Positions 11,640-24,794 of a DNA stretch of 64,000 bases are shown here, piece after piece (positions within the stretch are counted from its first letter, which is position 1; every line of letters begins with the position of its first letter). Source of the stretch: Nageia nagi (lineage: Eukaryota > Pinophyta); assembly GCA_050084985.1 (NCBI GenBank), contig JBITNC010000001.1, positions 152,458,001 to 152,522,000 of the forward strand, written 5' to 3'. The position numbers were made by a program, and so were the translations under genes. A model generated the notes under the pieces. The model saw only the letters and a program-made list of their open reading frames with translations. It searched no databases and was not told the DNA's origin.

Positions 11640-11937
11640 TCTCTCCAAACATCAAATGCTATTATGCAATATTAATAAAAGGAAATATATCAAATGTTAT
11701 ACCACTCCTCAATTTCATGAATGCTTTAAAATTTTGGTGTTGTTCCTCTTTCCTTTTCATTCTTTCTTCACCTTCAATGCTTCTCTAATCTGCTAGTTCT
11801 ACATATCTAGCCTCTATAATATCCCAAAGATCCAAACATTGCAAATAAGTTTCCATATTCACCTTCCTAATATATAATTAATCTCCATTAAATATTGGTA
11901 CTAGTAAGAAATTATGTAATGAACCACCCAATTACAC
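11640..11937 (-). pseudogene. Copia gag N-terminal fragment (element C)
   Basis: The minus strand reads LLVPIFNGD, then KVNMETYLQCLDLWDIIEA, the typical beginning of plant copia Gag (an FNGxNYxxW phrase followed by a KM.TYL...LWD helix). About 30 codons later come a basic, glutamine-rich stretch (RMKRKEEQHQNFKAFMKLRS) and the junction with the unknown ORF. Stops occur within it. Gag forms the virus-like particle; only its first fifth is left. Element D is inserted immediately upstream at 11938. Confidence 0.7.
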
Positions 11938-12427
11938 TGTTAAGACTTGAGTATTATCAAGGATTTGAATGAGACTATGTTTGAATTATGCTATATGATA
12001 ACTAGTTTGAATAGAGATATAATTTGATTATGTTGGTTTGACGTTGGCTTTGAGATGTTTTGACATAGGTTACAGGATAAATTGAGATGGAAAGTATGAG
12101 AAAATACCCAAGGAACCAAGGGTGAATTAGTTATAGGAATGGAAAAGAGTGAGGAAATGATTGGCATTGGTTCACTAATAAACCCTAATGACCATCATAG
12201 ATCATATAGCTACATGGTAGAATAATTAGTCATGAATGTCAATTTTCATGATGAATGTGTATTTGTGGATGTATGTATGGATTAACAATTTATCCTATAA
12301 AATGAGGTGATGATCATAGGTAAAATGTGTGATTAACTTACTACTATGAATTTTGGTAATTTAAATTCAAAAAGAGAGGGCAATGATTATTTCCTTCTTT
12401 TGAATTCAAAATTTTACTTATAATTAT
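11938..12427 (+). repeat. Element D, left part
   Basis: About 490 bases running up to the 5' LTR of element E. It matches the reverse complement of about 22540-23028, sharing phrases such as atcaaggatttgaatga, ttttgacataggt and gaaatgattggcat. The match proves that E entered a pre-existing D copy. Confidence 0.8.
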
Positions 12428-13272
12428 TGTAGACACCTAAAAATGACCAATAATAAAGTTTATCAAATTATTCTAGTCTCTAGGGATCCAATACAATCAC
12501 CAGTGACCCAATCCAATCATCGACATCTGATAAATAATCACCAATGATACTACAAATAGAAAAATTAAAGAAAAAATGGAAAAATTAGGACACACAGGGA
12601 AACAAACCAACAGATCTTGGATGAATCATCCTTGATCCTACACCTTCCCCCACATAGATAAACTTGTAAAAAGGTTGGATGAGCTTTTTTATCCTATCCT
12701 TACCTTGAAAATAACAACTTTTGCCATCCCATAACTCTATAAATTAAACCTCTCCTAAGGAGAAAAGATCAAAGTTTTATGCAACAATACTCTTCTAAAA
12801 TATACTTGGATTTGTAGTAGGTAATCGCATTACTTTTTCCATACTTTCATACTTGCATTATGTTGTACTTTCATATGCATTTAACTATGTGAGTAGGTAT
12901 GCTTGATATGTTTCTTGTTTATATGTGTGTAGGATTTGCAAGTGCATGATAGTTGGTTTAATCAAAACAAAGGCAAAAGAATACTGAGCAATTAAAGATT
13001 ATCATCAATATTTTCTTGCAGGTTTTTAGAGACACTACTAAAAGCTTGTAGACATTGATACACCCATCTAGAGGAGGTCCAAAGGAACCTATATCTCTCT
13101 TTACTATAACAAAATCCCTTACTATACAAGGCACTATTATACATCATAAATCGACATGAGATTTCTCATTATAAATTGATTATTGAGGTCTACTCAAATT
13201 CAATAAAAGAATTATTATTGGTTGTAACATACTTTGCTTTGTTTATTGACAGGGTTATTTTTTGGTAGTACA
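12428..13272 (+). repeat. 5' LTR of element E
   Basis: 845 bases from TGTAGACACC to GGTAGTACA. Pairs with 42275-43092 along its length, with scattered differences and small gaps that look older than those between the LTRs of copia F. TATA box tataaatt at 12738-12745, same relative place as 42555-42562. Confidence 0.9.
12738..12745 (+). promoter_or_regulatory. TATA box in 5' LTR of element E
   Basis: actctataaattaaacc in the middle of the LTR; the same motif stands at 42555-42562 in the other LTR. It would drive the element's genomic transcript. Confidence 0.6.
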
Positions 13273-13275
13273 TTT

Positions 13276-13292
13276 TGGTGCTAGAAGGAAGG
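13276..13292 (+). other. Primer binding site of element E
   Basis: tggtgctagaaggaagg lies three bases after the LTR end. It differs from the site of the two edge elements (1092-1108, 53444-53460) at two positions, both explicable by C to T or G to A change. Confidence 0.75.
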
Positions 13293-14655
13293 CCCTCGCA
13301 TACAAGCTACATCAAAAACAAAGTGCAGGGGGTATTTTCTATGTTTTATTATTCATTTTTTGTATCTTGTGTCTTGTAGTATTGCTACTAATTTCATGTT
13401 ATTTTCTATTTTTTGTTCTCTATTTTTTGATTATGTAATCATTGGCAGCTATTATCTAGTGCTAGTGACTATGGATAATCACTAGCAACTAGACTAAGGT
13501 GCCAGCAATTGGGACTAAATTGCTAGCGATTATAACTTAAATTGTGAAATACCAACAACTAAAGATAGAGGGTATACATTTCAAGTTTTGTCAATTCTAA
13601 AAGTGTAAGTTAGACACTAAAATGGAAAGCGAAAATAAATCCCTTTTCTATGATTTCTCTACTCATATTGCATATAGGAAGGGTAAATGAATGTTTAAGT
13701 AACATGTATCTTTTTGCTTTATTTTTTAGTAAATTGTATAAATTTTATTTATCTTTGTTTGCTTTGGGAGCATACCCACAAACTCACCTAAAAGTTTCCA
13801 TTACACCCACTTATGCTCCCTCTTTATGCAAAAAGGTGATCTTAGATGATTGGAATGGGTGCAATAGGAAAAGAGTAAATGAATATTTTTATTTTCTCAC
13901 TTTATCTCACTAAAATGGTAATGAATCTTGTGGGTTAGATTAAGACTCATTAATTAAAATACTACTTTTTTCCACATTAACTAAAACATAATCAAAGGAC
14001 ATGTATGTTGGTTTGGGTTTGTAGTGATCATGAGTTCTTTTATTTGTTAAATACATATGCATGAGAAATTTGAAAATAAACATCAATGAGTTGGAGGTGA
14101 TGACCAACTATTGATTATTATACTTCTTGTGTACCCACCAACCACACCATAAGCTGTAGAGCCAAGCTTGGAGATGAAAACTAGTTTTCAGGATAAAAGT
14201 TATCACTTTCTATCAGGTGACTATAAATAAGGAGGCTATGCTTGGATTCCACTATCAAGATAGTCTTTAGTTGTATTTCCCAATACCTATTTCACTAAGG
14301 GGACCACCTTAAGTGCCAAGCTGATACTTCATCATAGATAGCCTATAGAATTCCAACCTACCCTTATTTAAACACCTTAATAGAAAAATAATCTAAGAAA
14401 ATTAACAAAAAAATGAACAATTTACATCATTCATTAAGAGATATTAATTCAATTTATCAACAAAATTAGATAAGATAATGAGACCAAAAAGGTGAGTTCA
14501 TAAATAGGTTGTTTGTGTATCTACTTGTTTTTTTTAATAATATAAATAGAAAATACAAACATAATTTCTATGAATTATGTTTATTTTCTTTCATTTCTTA
14601 TTTATCAAAAAATAAAAATAGAAATAAAAAAGTAAAAGGTTCCAAAAAATAGAAT
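13293..14655 (+). other. Leader of element E, untranslated
   Basis: No gene seen. About 13815-13860 (tatgctccctctttatgc and the following gatcttagatgat) matches a leader segment of the right-hand Tat element near 53908 and 54232, so part of the leader organisation is conserved. The palindromic ~36 bp motif found in the edge elements was not recognised here. Confidence 0.55.
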
Positions 14656-16960
14656 AGAATGGCTAATACTCATTCTCAAATGGCTCATCAATAATAAGAG
14701 CCCTATGATGAAACTTACCAAGAAGGATAACTTAGTCATAGGTCTAGTAGAGATATATAAAGGAGAGGAACTCCTCAAGAGACAAATGATACTTTAAATG
14801 AAGTAAGACAATGTTTAACGTAGTTAAGAATTCCTTGTTCCTCTCATGCTCATAGTATTTTGTTAGATTTAACTTATCTAGTAGAAGATACACCAATAGG
14901 TAATGAGGAAGAAATCAATTTAAGGACTGTTACCCCATCACAAATGCATTTAGATTATGTCATATTACAAAAAGGTCCTTTTAAACCTAAGTGTAATCCA
15001 ATTACCTAATAGATGAATGTTTTGTTCAATCATATATAAGATGAGATGATTACACCCCTTCCACCATATCTACAAGGATGGAAGAATTTGATGATATAAT
15101 TTTGATACATAAAACCACTTTGGTATATAAATCAAGGGGCCATGATAGGGTGTATAATGATTCTTATCATATTCTACCAATAAACATACCTACCCCTAGG
15201 ACTAATCATTCTTCTATCACTAGCCATATAGACCCTACTACTACCCATACAACCCCTAGGATGAGTCATAGAGCTCTTAAACAAAGTAATCTTGATCCTT
15301 AAAGGTATATGGTATAAGTGATACCATTGTATGTTTCTAAACCAAATAAAAAATAAAAACAACCTCAAGCTAACCAACAAATTATCCTATATAATCTAGA
15401 TATGTAGAAATGAAATGAACCCATAAAATTGGGGAAAAATTCATGTTTATAAACATAGCCTATTTTTCATAATGTCAAACTAAAACACCAATAAGGAAAC
15501 ATAATCGATAATAGGTTTGAGCATGAATTCAAAATAGGTCAAATCAAGGTGTAGTAGATAATAGGAAGTTACCATCCAGAGCACGATCCTTGTCTCCTCA
15601 AGGTAATAAAAATTATAAAGATCAAAACCTTCACTTACTTAGAAGAAGGGACATACCACATAAGTAACAACAACCTTTAAAAACCCCTTGACCTAGACAT
15701 AAGGATAAAAAATATTATGCTCCTACACCTTTGTATTAATAGGGGTAACAACAGTTGCCTCCACATCAACCTCCTTTGCTTTCTCCATCATATAATAAAA
15801 ATTATTATGGTGACCAAACATCTTTTAAAGGAAGTTACCAATCATTCTCAATAAATAAATAAGAGGAAGGTAATAGGGATAGTAAACATCCTATTGTTCC
15901 TCTGTAACCAAGTAATGACTTTGATAAAAGGTTAATAAAGATTGAAATAATGTTACATCAACAAAACAAAAATAAAGTCTCTTACAAAACAATTTGTAAT
16001 GAGCCTGTACACCTAAGTGTTCCTAAGATAGATATCCCTTTCAAATTCAAAATTCCAAAGATTGAATCTTTCAAAGTAAAGGAGTATCCTAAAGAACATT
16101 TAAAATATTTCAAGTATTCAAGTTATGCAATTTCCAACAATGATGCTTTGATGCTGCTTATCTTTCCTATGATGCTTCCTAGATAAGCAATGGATTGGTA
16201 CAATAACTTAACTAAGCATAACATCACATCATATGTAAAATTAGATAATGTATTCTTAGAACACTTTAGGATAAATATTAAAGATAAAACCTCTATAACT
16301 AATCTCACAAGATTACAACAATTTCAAGATGAGGCTATTATAGACTTTATCTCAAGATAGAGGGTGATCCTAACAAGCATGCCTTATACTCTCCCACAAG
16401 AAGAACTAGTGAAAATGTTTAGTCAAAGTTTTCTAAGACCTATCACTAGTACCTTATTGATTCAACAACATAAGACATTTGAGGAAGCAATCTCTCAAGC
16501 TATTGTAATTGAAAAGGTTAAAATCCATAATGGAGATCTAAAGGGTAAAAAGAAAGAACCTTATGTTAGAAATAAAAATTAGGTAGAATAATAAGCAAAA
16601 CCAATGCCTGCTAATAAATTTTTTTATCTTAAATATGGAGAACCAAACCCTCTGTAAAACATACCTATTCAACAAAATGAGAGAAGAAACTCTAGGTTAT
16701 GGCCTAGAAAGTTTACTCCTTTGAGTGAACCGCTTTATGATATTTTGAAAAATTAATGGACTCTCAAATGATTACATTACCTAAAATATGACTTGAAAGA
16801 CTTGATGCAAGAGATAGTAAATGGTACAATGAGAATAATTACTTTCATTGCCATAGTCAAAAGGGTCATACTACAAGAAAATGTAGAACATTATAGCATA
16901 AAGTTCAAGATTTGATTGATCAAGGAAGATTATAGGTAGATAATATATTAACTATTCCTA
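14656..16960 (+). pseudogene. Element E gag
   Basis: Gag builds the particle that packages the element RNA. A plausible start is MANTHSQMAH at 14661, followed by a variable region with many stops. The conserved core is at 15960-16590: EPVHLSVPKIDIPFKFKIPK, AMDWYNNLTKH, FLEHFRINIKDKTSITNL, ILTSMPYTLPQEELVKMF and KTFEEAISQAIVIEKVKI, matching the right-hand element position by position. The zinc-knuckle-like end CHSQKGHTTRKC lies at 16850-16885. At least ten in-frame stops (for example TAG for TGG in SR*RVIL) and several shifts inactivate it. Confidence 0.85.
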
Positions 16961-17039
16961 AACAAAATCTATAAATATATCAAAATCCACTTCCTCAACA
17001 CCAAGCTAATACCATAGGGTTGCATTCATACAAAGGTCA

Positions 17040-18485
17040 AGTAATGTATAAAGGGCTTCAAGATGCCTCCACTTTTGGTTCTATGGTATGTATTACTACA
17101 AGAGACCAAAGGGAATAAGGAAGATAAGCTGATATTCCTAATAATCAAACAAATAATGATGTTGTACAACCAAATATACCTAGGTTGCAACCTCCTAAGG
17201 TTTTAGTAAAAGGAGTTTTACAACATCAATTGAGAAATTCATAAGTTAAAATGTCTTTGTTTGAATTACTACAACAATCCAAAGATCATAAGGAAGCTAT
17301 GAACCAATTGTTACAAACAATTGAGCTAGATATCAATGACCCTAAAAGCTTTGTATCTTTTGTGGGAAATATTAGAACAAGCAAAAAGCCCACTATTACC
17401 TTTTATGATCATAAAATAAGGCCATTAAACTATTTGCAAGGTCAAGATCCCCCATTACATATTATAGCCAAGATAGATGGGAAGGATTTTAAAAGGATAT
17501 TAATATATAAATATTCTGCAATAAATATTGTTTCCACAACCATCTATAAAAACTTGAATCTCCCTTTTTCATATATATTGCATTAAATCTCCTTAAATAA
17601 AAAAGGTTCTTTCCCAAGTTCATTAAAAGGGAAGGATCTTGTGGATCTTAAAATACCTCATAGACCAAAGATTAACAAGGATCTATTACCAAAAATAGAA
17701 CCAACACTTTTAGAAAAGCGAACATGGAAGAAAGAACACAAAAGTTAGATGAAGCAAGCAAAGCCTCATCATCAAAAGTATCTTGTCCCATAAATGTGTT
17801 GAATAATGATTGTGCAATAAAAAATGAACTATCTAATATCTATCCTGTAACTATAAGATTAACATATTATGGAATAGGGGAGTTTGCCATTGATGATGTC
17901 ATTTTTAACATCCCTACAGCCCAAGAAATAAGAAAACCTAAAGAGTCTCCTAGTATAGTAGGAAAATTAATACCAATGGGGTAGTTACCTAATCAAATAC
18001 TTTTTGTATATCATGGTCCAATAGAACCACCTATTCTCCCTTTACCTCAATTCGATGAAGGTATCTTCTGTAATTCATTAGAATATTTATCACCAAATGT
18101 AAGATTATTTTTCCAAAGATACTTTAATAGATGTATGTGGAAAGGATAAGGTTTAGGACAAGGACCTAGGTACAGCATTGATATCCATTATCAATTTCCT
18201 AATGATAAAACAAGATTAAGTTATAAGAACAAAAACCAAGGAGTATCTAGTTTCAAGATAATTGAACTAGAACCAAAAGCTAAAATATTTAAAAACTCAT
18301 ATGAAACACCTAAATGGATGATATGGAGTTTGAAATGTTATCCTTAAGAGGATTATTTTATGATATATCAACTAATATGATGGAAATCATGGAAATATGT
18401 GATAACCTTACATATAAAATTGACTTTGATTGGTCTAGAAGTGATGAGTTTGAGATAATAAGCTCAAAAATTATAATGCAACCAT
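17040..18485 (+). pseudogene. Element E protease region
   Basis: Aspartic protease would cut the gag-pol polyprotein. Upstream linker MSLFELLQQSKDHKEAMNQL (17251) precedes the protease start KIDGKDFKRILIYKYSAINI near 17470, where the catalytic Asp-x-Gly-Ser has become Tyr-Lys-Tyr-Ser. The segment behind it (NVYPV-like, then GIGEFAIDDVIFNIPTAQE, 17870-17930) and a G-rich stretch near 18150 (GLGQGPRYSIDI) match the right-hand element. It is cut by element G at about 18486; the pol frame resumes after 23028. Confidence 0.8.
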
Positions 18486-21400
18486 TGCTTTTCACCAACT
18501 AAAACCCTAATTTTTTTTTATTTAATTTAGCACTCAAAATTGTAGGAATGAACCAAGTAATCCCACATGAGCTTGATATGTTGTTAGCTAGTTCAGCACT
18601 CACATGTCAAGATTGGCCAAGAACCTAGGGTAACCAACCTTGATTAATATTTTTGGTTTTTACTTTTAAACACTCACCCTATTGAAAAGGTGCCTCAAAA
18701 GTAACCTCACCATTTCTATTCTACGTCCTGTGTGCAATAGGATTTTTGGTCATGATGAAGTGGTTTTCTACTCAAGGCCCATAACACCCAAGAGATCACA
18801 CTTCCACTAAGTTAGCATCATCACTTGATGATATCTCTCTATCTCATAGGAGTAGTTAACTTGTCTTAAGCAAGCTTCCTTATGGGCAGGTAGCATCACC
18901 TATGGAACAATCATTATACTCTTTTTTGCTAATTGCAAGTGGTATGACTACTAGTTACCCTTATTCGGTAATAGTAGTTTTTATGATTATTATCCCCACC
19001 TGACTCACCTATCAGAGGATGTGATTACTAACATACCCATAACAATTGGGTAGTCTCACCATGTGGTTTGGCATCCCCGTTCCTTTAACTTGAGGAGCCA
19101 TGGATATTAAATAATATCCTTGAGTGTTTATTTAATCTAATTTATTTTTAAATATGTTGACAAAAAAAACCACCCATGACCTACTAACCATAAATTAATG
19201 TTTTCAAATAATGAAGTGAGTACAAAACACCATTCATCTTTGCCCATGAGGTATACATCAAAATTTTTGATTATAGGCTTACTTAGGAAGTCACATATTT
19301 TCTTATTTGTCAAATACACATTGTATTGCATATACAAATCTACTTTATAAAAGTTCTCTTGTATACATAAAGTAGCAAGTTGTGAGGAAAGGTCTAGCCA
19401 CTATTGTTACAAAAGTAATGCGACGCTAAGTGGTCCTCATGTAAAAGAATATTCTTTTTATTTATCGTCTAGCAAGATAGGTTTATTTGGCAAAAGTTTT
19501 CCACCATTTTTCTTTATATTATTTCATTCATCCTTACAGATCCCAAATGATCCTATTTGTATCCAATTTGATCAAAGAGTCCTAAAATATCCCAAATGAA
19601 CACAAATTTTTATTTGAAACCTTAGTTTAGATTTAGATTTGACTCTATATTGTTGGGATAATTTTGGATATGTCAGGACTAATAACCTAATCCATCTACT
19701 TCTTCAAGGATTTTATATAGATCAATTTGTTAATACCTCAAATTATCATGCAAAAACAAGTGTTAATGCCTACTCTTATTCATCAAACATTATCCATATC
19801 ATTTAACAATCATAAATATGCTCATAAAAGGGAAAGTAAGATCATCTACTTTTTGTTTATCGTTCAATATATGAAATAAATACAATATATTCCTCATTAA
19901 ACATTTCTAAGTAAATGATCAATTATAAGAAGTTTGAATGCATCTCATAAATCATTTATCAACATCTAGGGTAATGACATAGCTTCCATAAACTTATTAT
20001 AAGAAGATTATTACATTATAAGGCTAATGCAATGATTTTGTAACTCATCATCATCATCTTGTAATACAAATTTAGTTTAACATGTTATTTAGTAAATCAT
20101 TCTTTGCCTTGTTGTGGGATACACCCAATGATATTCAAGCAATGAAGATTGAGCATCTTCATCATTCTTTGAACAATGAGCTTTGAACATCAAACATCCC
20201 CTTGGAACTTGGTAGCTAGATCGAGTACTAGGAGGGAGGAGGATCATGACATCCCATTAAATTTTTTGACCAATAATTCAAATGATTATCATTTCAAAAC
20301 TATGTTCTTAGACCTCAGAAGGATTTTAGGTCCTTTACAAACTACCTCCCTTTCCTTGGTTCAATATCTTGCAAATATTAACATTATCCATTACATATTA
20401 TGTATGCGTTGATATTGATACCAAATATTTCATTTCAAAACTATAATTTTCATCATAATCTTATATTGATAATAAATCATACTTAATTAATGCACCTTCA
20501 AAAATATTACTCCCTTGTTTGTACTTAATAAGGTTTTATAATTAACAAATCGATTACTAATCATATTTGATTTAACTCCACTATGTATAATTTCCAAAAA
20601 TCTTAAATAACATCAAGTCTTTAAAAACTTCATTAAACTCAATAAGAAATATTAGATTTCTTAGGACTAAATACTAAAATCTACAAATAAATTTTTGATT
20701 TGAAATAAAATAATAAATAAATTTCGTATTACTACCTAACCAAATATTTTTGTTTTTGGTTATCGCCCAAGCCATTTTGTTCATATGTTAATGTTCAATC
20801 ATGGATAGACGTGTATTGATAGAGTAATTCTTTGTTGGGCGTGTATGCTATTTATGACATGAAGGAAGTTTTTGCGATTAAATCGCCTCATTCAGCAGGT
20901 TCTAATCTAATACGTTAGATGGAAGAAAATATCATTTATAAAATTTCTAAAAGGAATCTACTGAATGGTATACCAATCTCTGTGAAACATTGTCTAGCTT
21001 CCTTTCAGAGACTCGTAACAAAGACAAAACGACTTGGTTGTCTGGATTACGTAGGGCACCATCATTCGTTGTTGAAGAATAAATTTGGTGACTCAAAAAG
21101 CGGAATTTGGTAATCTAATGACAAACCATGATTTGGATGTCAAGATCTGTGGCTATGACATTAACACAGACTTAAATACCATAAGCGAAGGGTAGGAAAA
21201 GATAAAACTTTATAGCTTTGCTATTAATCCTTCTGTAGACACTAACAAACTCAAAACCTTTACGAATTGTGCAGTTCTGAAGAAGGATAGTTGAGAAAGT
21301 ATTTCAACATTTTTTGTGGTTACGAGTGCAAGGGATGCACAATGATGACTAGATATGCATAGAATGCATTTTATAAAAAGGGAGAAAAATAGATAAAATG

Positions 21401-23028
21401 CAGTATTAAATAGAGGATTTAAAACCAAACTCTGCATCAACCGTTCAACATGGGTGAGCATTAAAAAGGTCTGGCGATCCATCAAACAGTTTCACATCAA
21501 TGCCTTTGTCATATGTAAGCCAAAACTCTGCAAACTTTGCTATTCTTTTTCTACAATGCGATTTCTGGATGTGGGTAAAGGAATAAAGGCGAACTCTGCA
21601 AACTTTGCCATCATTTCTTTGGCGTGTACCCTTTGGAGGGCGTAAGAGGGCCTTGTCTAAAAGTAGTAAAAATCAATTTACCTCAAGTAATATGGCTAAA
21701 AATATCCAAGTAGCCGTGTTGGTAAAAAGTAAAAGAACATATAGCAGGGAGTAGAATAAAAATTGAGTTATTATTCCAATGTATGAGCTTCTATAATATT
21801 TGTATTATAGAATTAATGGTCTAAGTTCATCAATATATTAAAATACATAACATTTTATACCCGGGACTTTCTAAGATAAAGAGAAGGTAATCTAATAGGA
21901 TTTCACTTCTTTACTTTTTAAAGATAAGACAAGGTACCAAACATCACATGGAATATGTCAAACAAGATAAGAAATAAGTCCCTTTAATGGTACAAGATCT
22001 CCTATCAACATTTAGTTCTACGATCTTTTATCAAATAACCCTTTTATAAAACTTATTGAAATAACATCAAAATTTGAACTAGGCATTTTAGAAATGCAAA
22101 AGAATGCACCTGATTTTGGAGAGGGAGAGACTTCTTTTATCCACGTAACTACATTCAAGCTTGAGAATGAAAAATAAGAAACATGTAGGTAGGTGTTTTG
22201 CTTGAGGTTCCACCCCTTTATTTATAACTAAAAGGGTTTAAGTGTGTCCAAATGGACATCTCCTCACACATTTAATAATTTTTGGGGTAGGTTTGCCTAA
22301 AGTTGTAAATGATGGTAATGGCATTTAATACTTTAGAACCTTTTTCATTAGCTGACAATTTAGTGCCAACTCTTATCCACACCTAACACAAAAAAATAAA
22401 ACTAAGTAGGGTCATTACTCTATTATTTTCTTAGATATTAAATATCTTGTAATACCACAAAGAGATCTTAGTCTTTATCTAATAGTGTTTTTACTATTAG
22501 CCCTATATGGCAATAATATATACCCTCATTTAACTTTTACCTTATTAAATTTATGTTTCTAACCTTATATAAATTTTTAGATTTAAATAAAGTATATTCT
22601 CTTTTTCCTTCCATTTCAAAATTTGAATTTCAAAAATACCAAACAAGGAAAAACACATTTTTACCTACGACGATCACCTCATCCTATAGAGTAAGATTAA
22701 TCCACACATTTTGCAAACATATTTTCATTAAGAAATTGATAATCATAGCAATTCTTCTACATGCATTTACATGATTTATGATGGTCATAGGGAGTGTCAG
22801 CAAATCCATGCCAATCATTTCCTCTTACCATTTCATTCCTATGACCAATTCACCTTTGGTTTGTTGGGTCTTTGGGTCGCTTCTCTATCTTGTGACCTAT
22901 GTCAAAACATATTGAAGCCAACATCAAATTGTCACAAATAGTACATATTTCCATATCAAACTTACCATTACCACAACATTATTCAAACATCATTCATTCA
23001 AATCCTTGATGGTACTCAAGGTCAAACA
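18486..23028 (-). mobile_element. Element G, second copy of the D family, nested in E
   Basis: Reads on the minus strand from TGTTTGACCTTGAG (23028) downward and matches element D at both ends and in several middle blocks: 22540-23028 with 11938-12427, 22080-22280 with about 43300-43500, and 18500-19150 with about 47850-48520. A TATA box (minus strand tataaataaa, 22217-22226) coincides with that of D. Left boundary is approximate: no target duplication could be fixed (right flank atttc). It separates protease from reverse transcriptase of E, so it is younger than E. No coding capacity recognised. Confidence 0.7.
20780..21660. other. GC-richer segment of unknown origin inside element G
   Basis: Base composition and word use differ from the surrounding DNA, and I found no counterpart in element D. 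It holds short open frames on both strands (20919-21113 plus, 64 codons; 21210-21485 minus, 91 codons; 21454-21645 plus, 63 codons), none with a family signature. A 15-base phrase (actctgcaaactttg) occurs twice, near 21524 and 21594. It may be a captured or inserted fragment; origin unknown. Confidence 0.45.
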
Positions 23029-24110
23029 ATTTCTTGAGGTGGATTGTGATAGAAACTCCAAATAACTCCTCCTCATACTTTCTGGTAGTTGAAGAGACTA
23101 CAGACTTTACATTGATTCTTGAACAACCTACAATCTAGGATTTCAAATACATAGATGCAATCTTATGAATTTCATATTTGAATATTAATACCATTTTAAA
23201 AGATCAATATGAGGGTGAGGATGAAAAATACAATGCAAATGATAATAATTGGATTCCAACACCCAACTAATGGGAGGAAGGATCTCACATGTTAATTGAA
23301 GAGATGATTGAGGTTAAGATAAGTAATGATCCTAACAACCCTAAAATCAATAAATTAGGAAAAGCCTTTACTGAAAAAGAAAGAAGAGAGTTCATTATAA
23401 TACTCAAAGCAAAATAGAAAATATTTGCATGGTCATATATCGATAAGCTTGGACTTAATCCGAACTTAGTAGTGCATAATCTTAGTATAAAGGAGGGTGC
23501 AAAACATGTTAAACAAAAATTATGAGAAATGCATCCTACAATTTCCCTAATGGTAAAAGAAGAGTTGCAAAAACTTTTGGAAGTTAAGTTTATCCATCCT
23601 ATTGATTATTCTAATTAGATTTCTAATATGGTACTGATCAAGAAATCTGCTAGGAAGATTGGACTATGCATAGACTTTAAAGATTTGAACAAAGCATGCC
23701 TTAAATATGACTTTCCTGTACCAAACATAGATAATTTAATCACTTATACTGCAAGACATGAAATGTTGTCACTCATGGATGGGTTTTTAGGATACAACCA
23801 AATTAAAGTAGCATCAGAAGACCAATATAAAATTGCATTTATAACACCTTGAGGAACATTCTGTTATAAAGTAATACCCTTTGGATTGAAAAATGCTAGA
23901 GCTACATATCAAAGAGCCATGACATACATTTTTCATGATTACATGCATGATATTGTAGAGGAATAGGTATTGGCTAAATAAAAAACATGAGAAGATCATC
24001 CCAAAGTACTCATTAAGATATTTGATCGATTACTAGAACATAAGATCCAATTGAACCCAAAGAAATGTATTTTTGGAGTAAAATCTAGGAAATTGTTAGG
24101 TTTCATCATC
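23029..24110 (+). pseudogene. Element E reverse transcriptase
   Basis: Copies element RNA into DNA. Recognisable motifs: LGLNPNLVVHNL-like linker (23450), ELQKLLEVKFIHPIDYS (23565), GLCIDFKDLNKACLK (23660), LSLMDGFLGYNQIKVAS (23770) and FGLKNARATYQRAM (23880). Where the right-hand element has the catalytic YVDD, this copy reads a stop and VLAK (about 23965), so polymerase activity is lost. The start of the region (23029-23440) is poorly conserved. A TGA in the phrase K-stop-GIEVVP (24117) is at the same place as a TGA in the right-hand element. Confidence 0.85.
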
Positions 24111-24765
24111 TTTAAATGAGGAATTGAAGTAGTTCCTAACAACATAAAAGCAATAACAAATATGTTACCTCCCTCAAACATAAAGCAACTACAAATCCCA
24201 CAAGGTAAGTTACAAGCCATAAGTCATTTCATTTCTCAATTATTAGACAATTGTAAACCTTTTAACAAACTCTTAAAGAAAGGGATTACATTTCACTAGG
24301 GTAATGAACAACAAGAAGCATTTGATGAAATAAATCACAATCTCCTTTCACCACCTATTTTAGTACTACCTAAGCCTAGAGAACCATTCCTATTATATAT
24401 ATCTACCACATAAATAGCCATAGGGACTACGCTTGCACAAAAGAATGAGAATAATAAAGAACAAGCAATATATTACCTTAGTCGAACTTTAGTTGGCTAT
24501 GAGATTAAATATATATACTTGGAAAAATTATGCTTAGTGGTATTATTTGCAATTAGAACATTAAGACATTACATGCTAAATCATATCACATATGTAATTG
24601 CCAAAGCAGATTCTTTGAAATATATTATGAATAAAACTTATCAAAATGCAAGAACATCTAAATGGATCATGCATTTAACTAAATTTGACTTTTTCTTTCA
24701 TAAATAAAAAATCAATCAAAGGATAAGTCATAGCTGACTATCTCACTAAAGAACCATTACCCAAT
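24111..24765 (+). pseudogene. Element E RNase H (first)
   Basis: Behind the polymerase: QLQIPQGKLQAISHFISQL near 24187, KGITFHxGNEQQEAFDEI (24285), and LVGYEIKYIYLEKLCLVVLF (24490), corresponding to the Ty3/gypsy RNase H and tether. RHYMLNHITYVIAKADSLKY follows at 24566. The domain ends with SIKG-stop-VIADYL (24716-24745); the stop replaces the usual glutamine and is present at the same place in the right-hand element. Confidence 0.8.
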
Positions 24766-24794
24766 GATAACTCACTCATCATAGAATGACTAGA

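Noticed and set aside
20919-21645. Host gene (for example a PPR-like protein) in the GC-richer block
   Set aside because: A few residues reminded me of PPR repeats, but spacing and repeat number do not fit and frames are broken.
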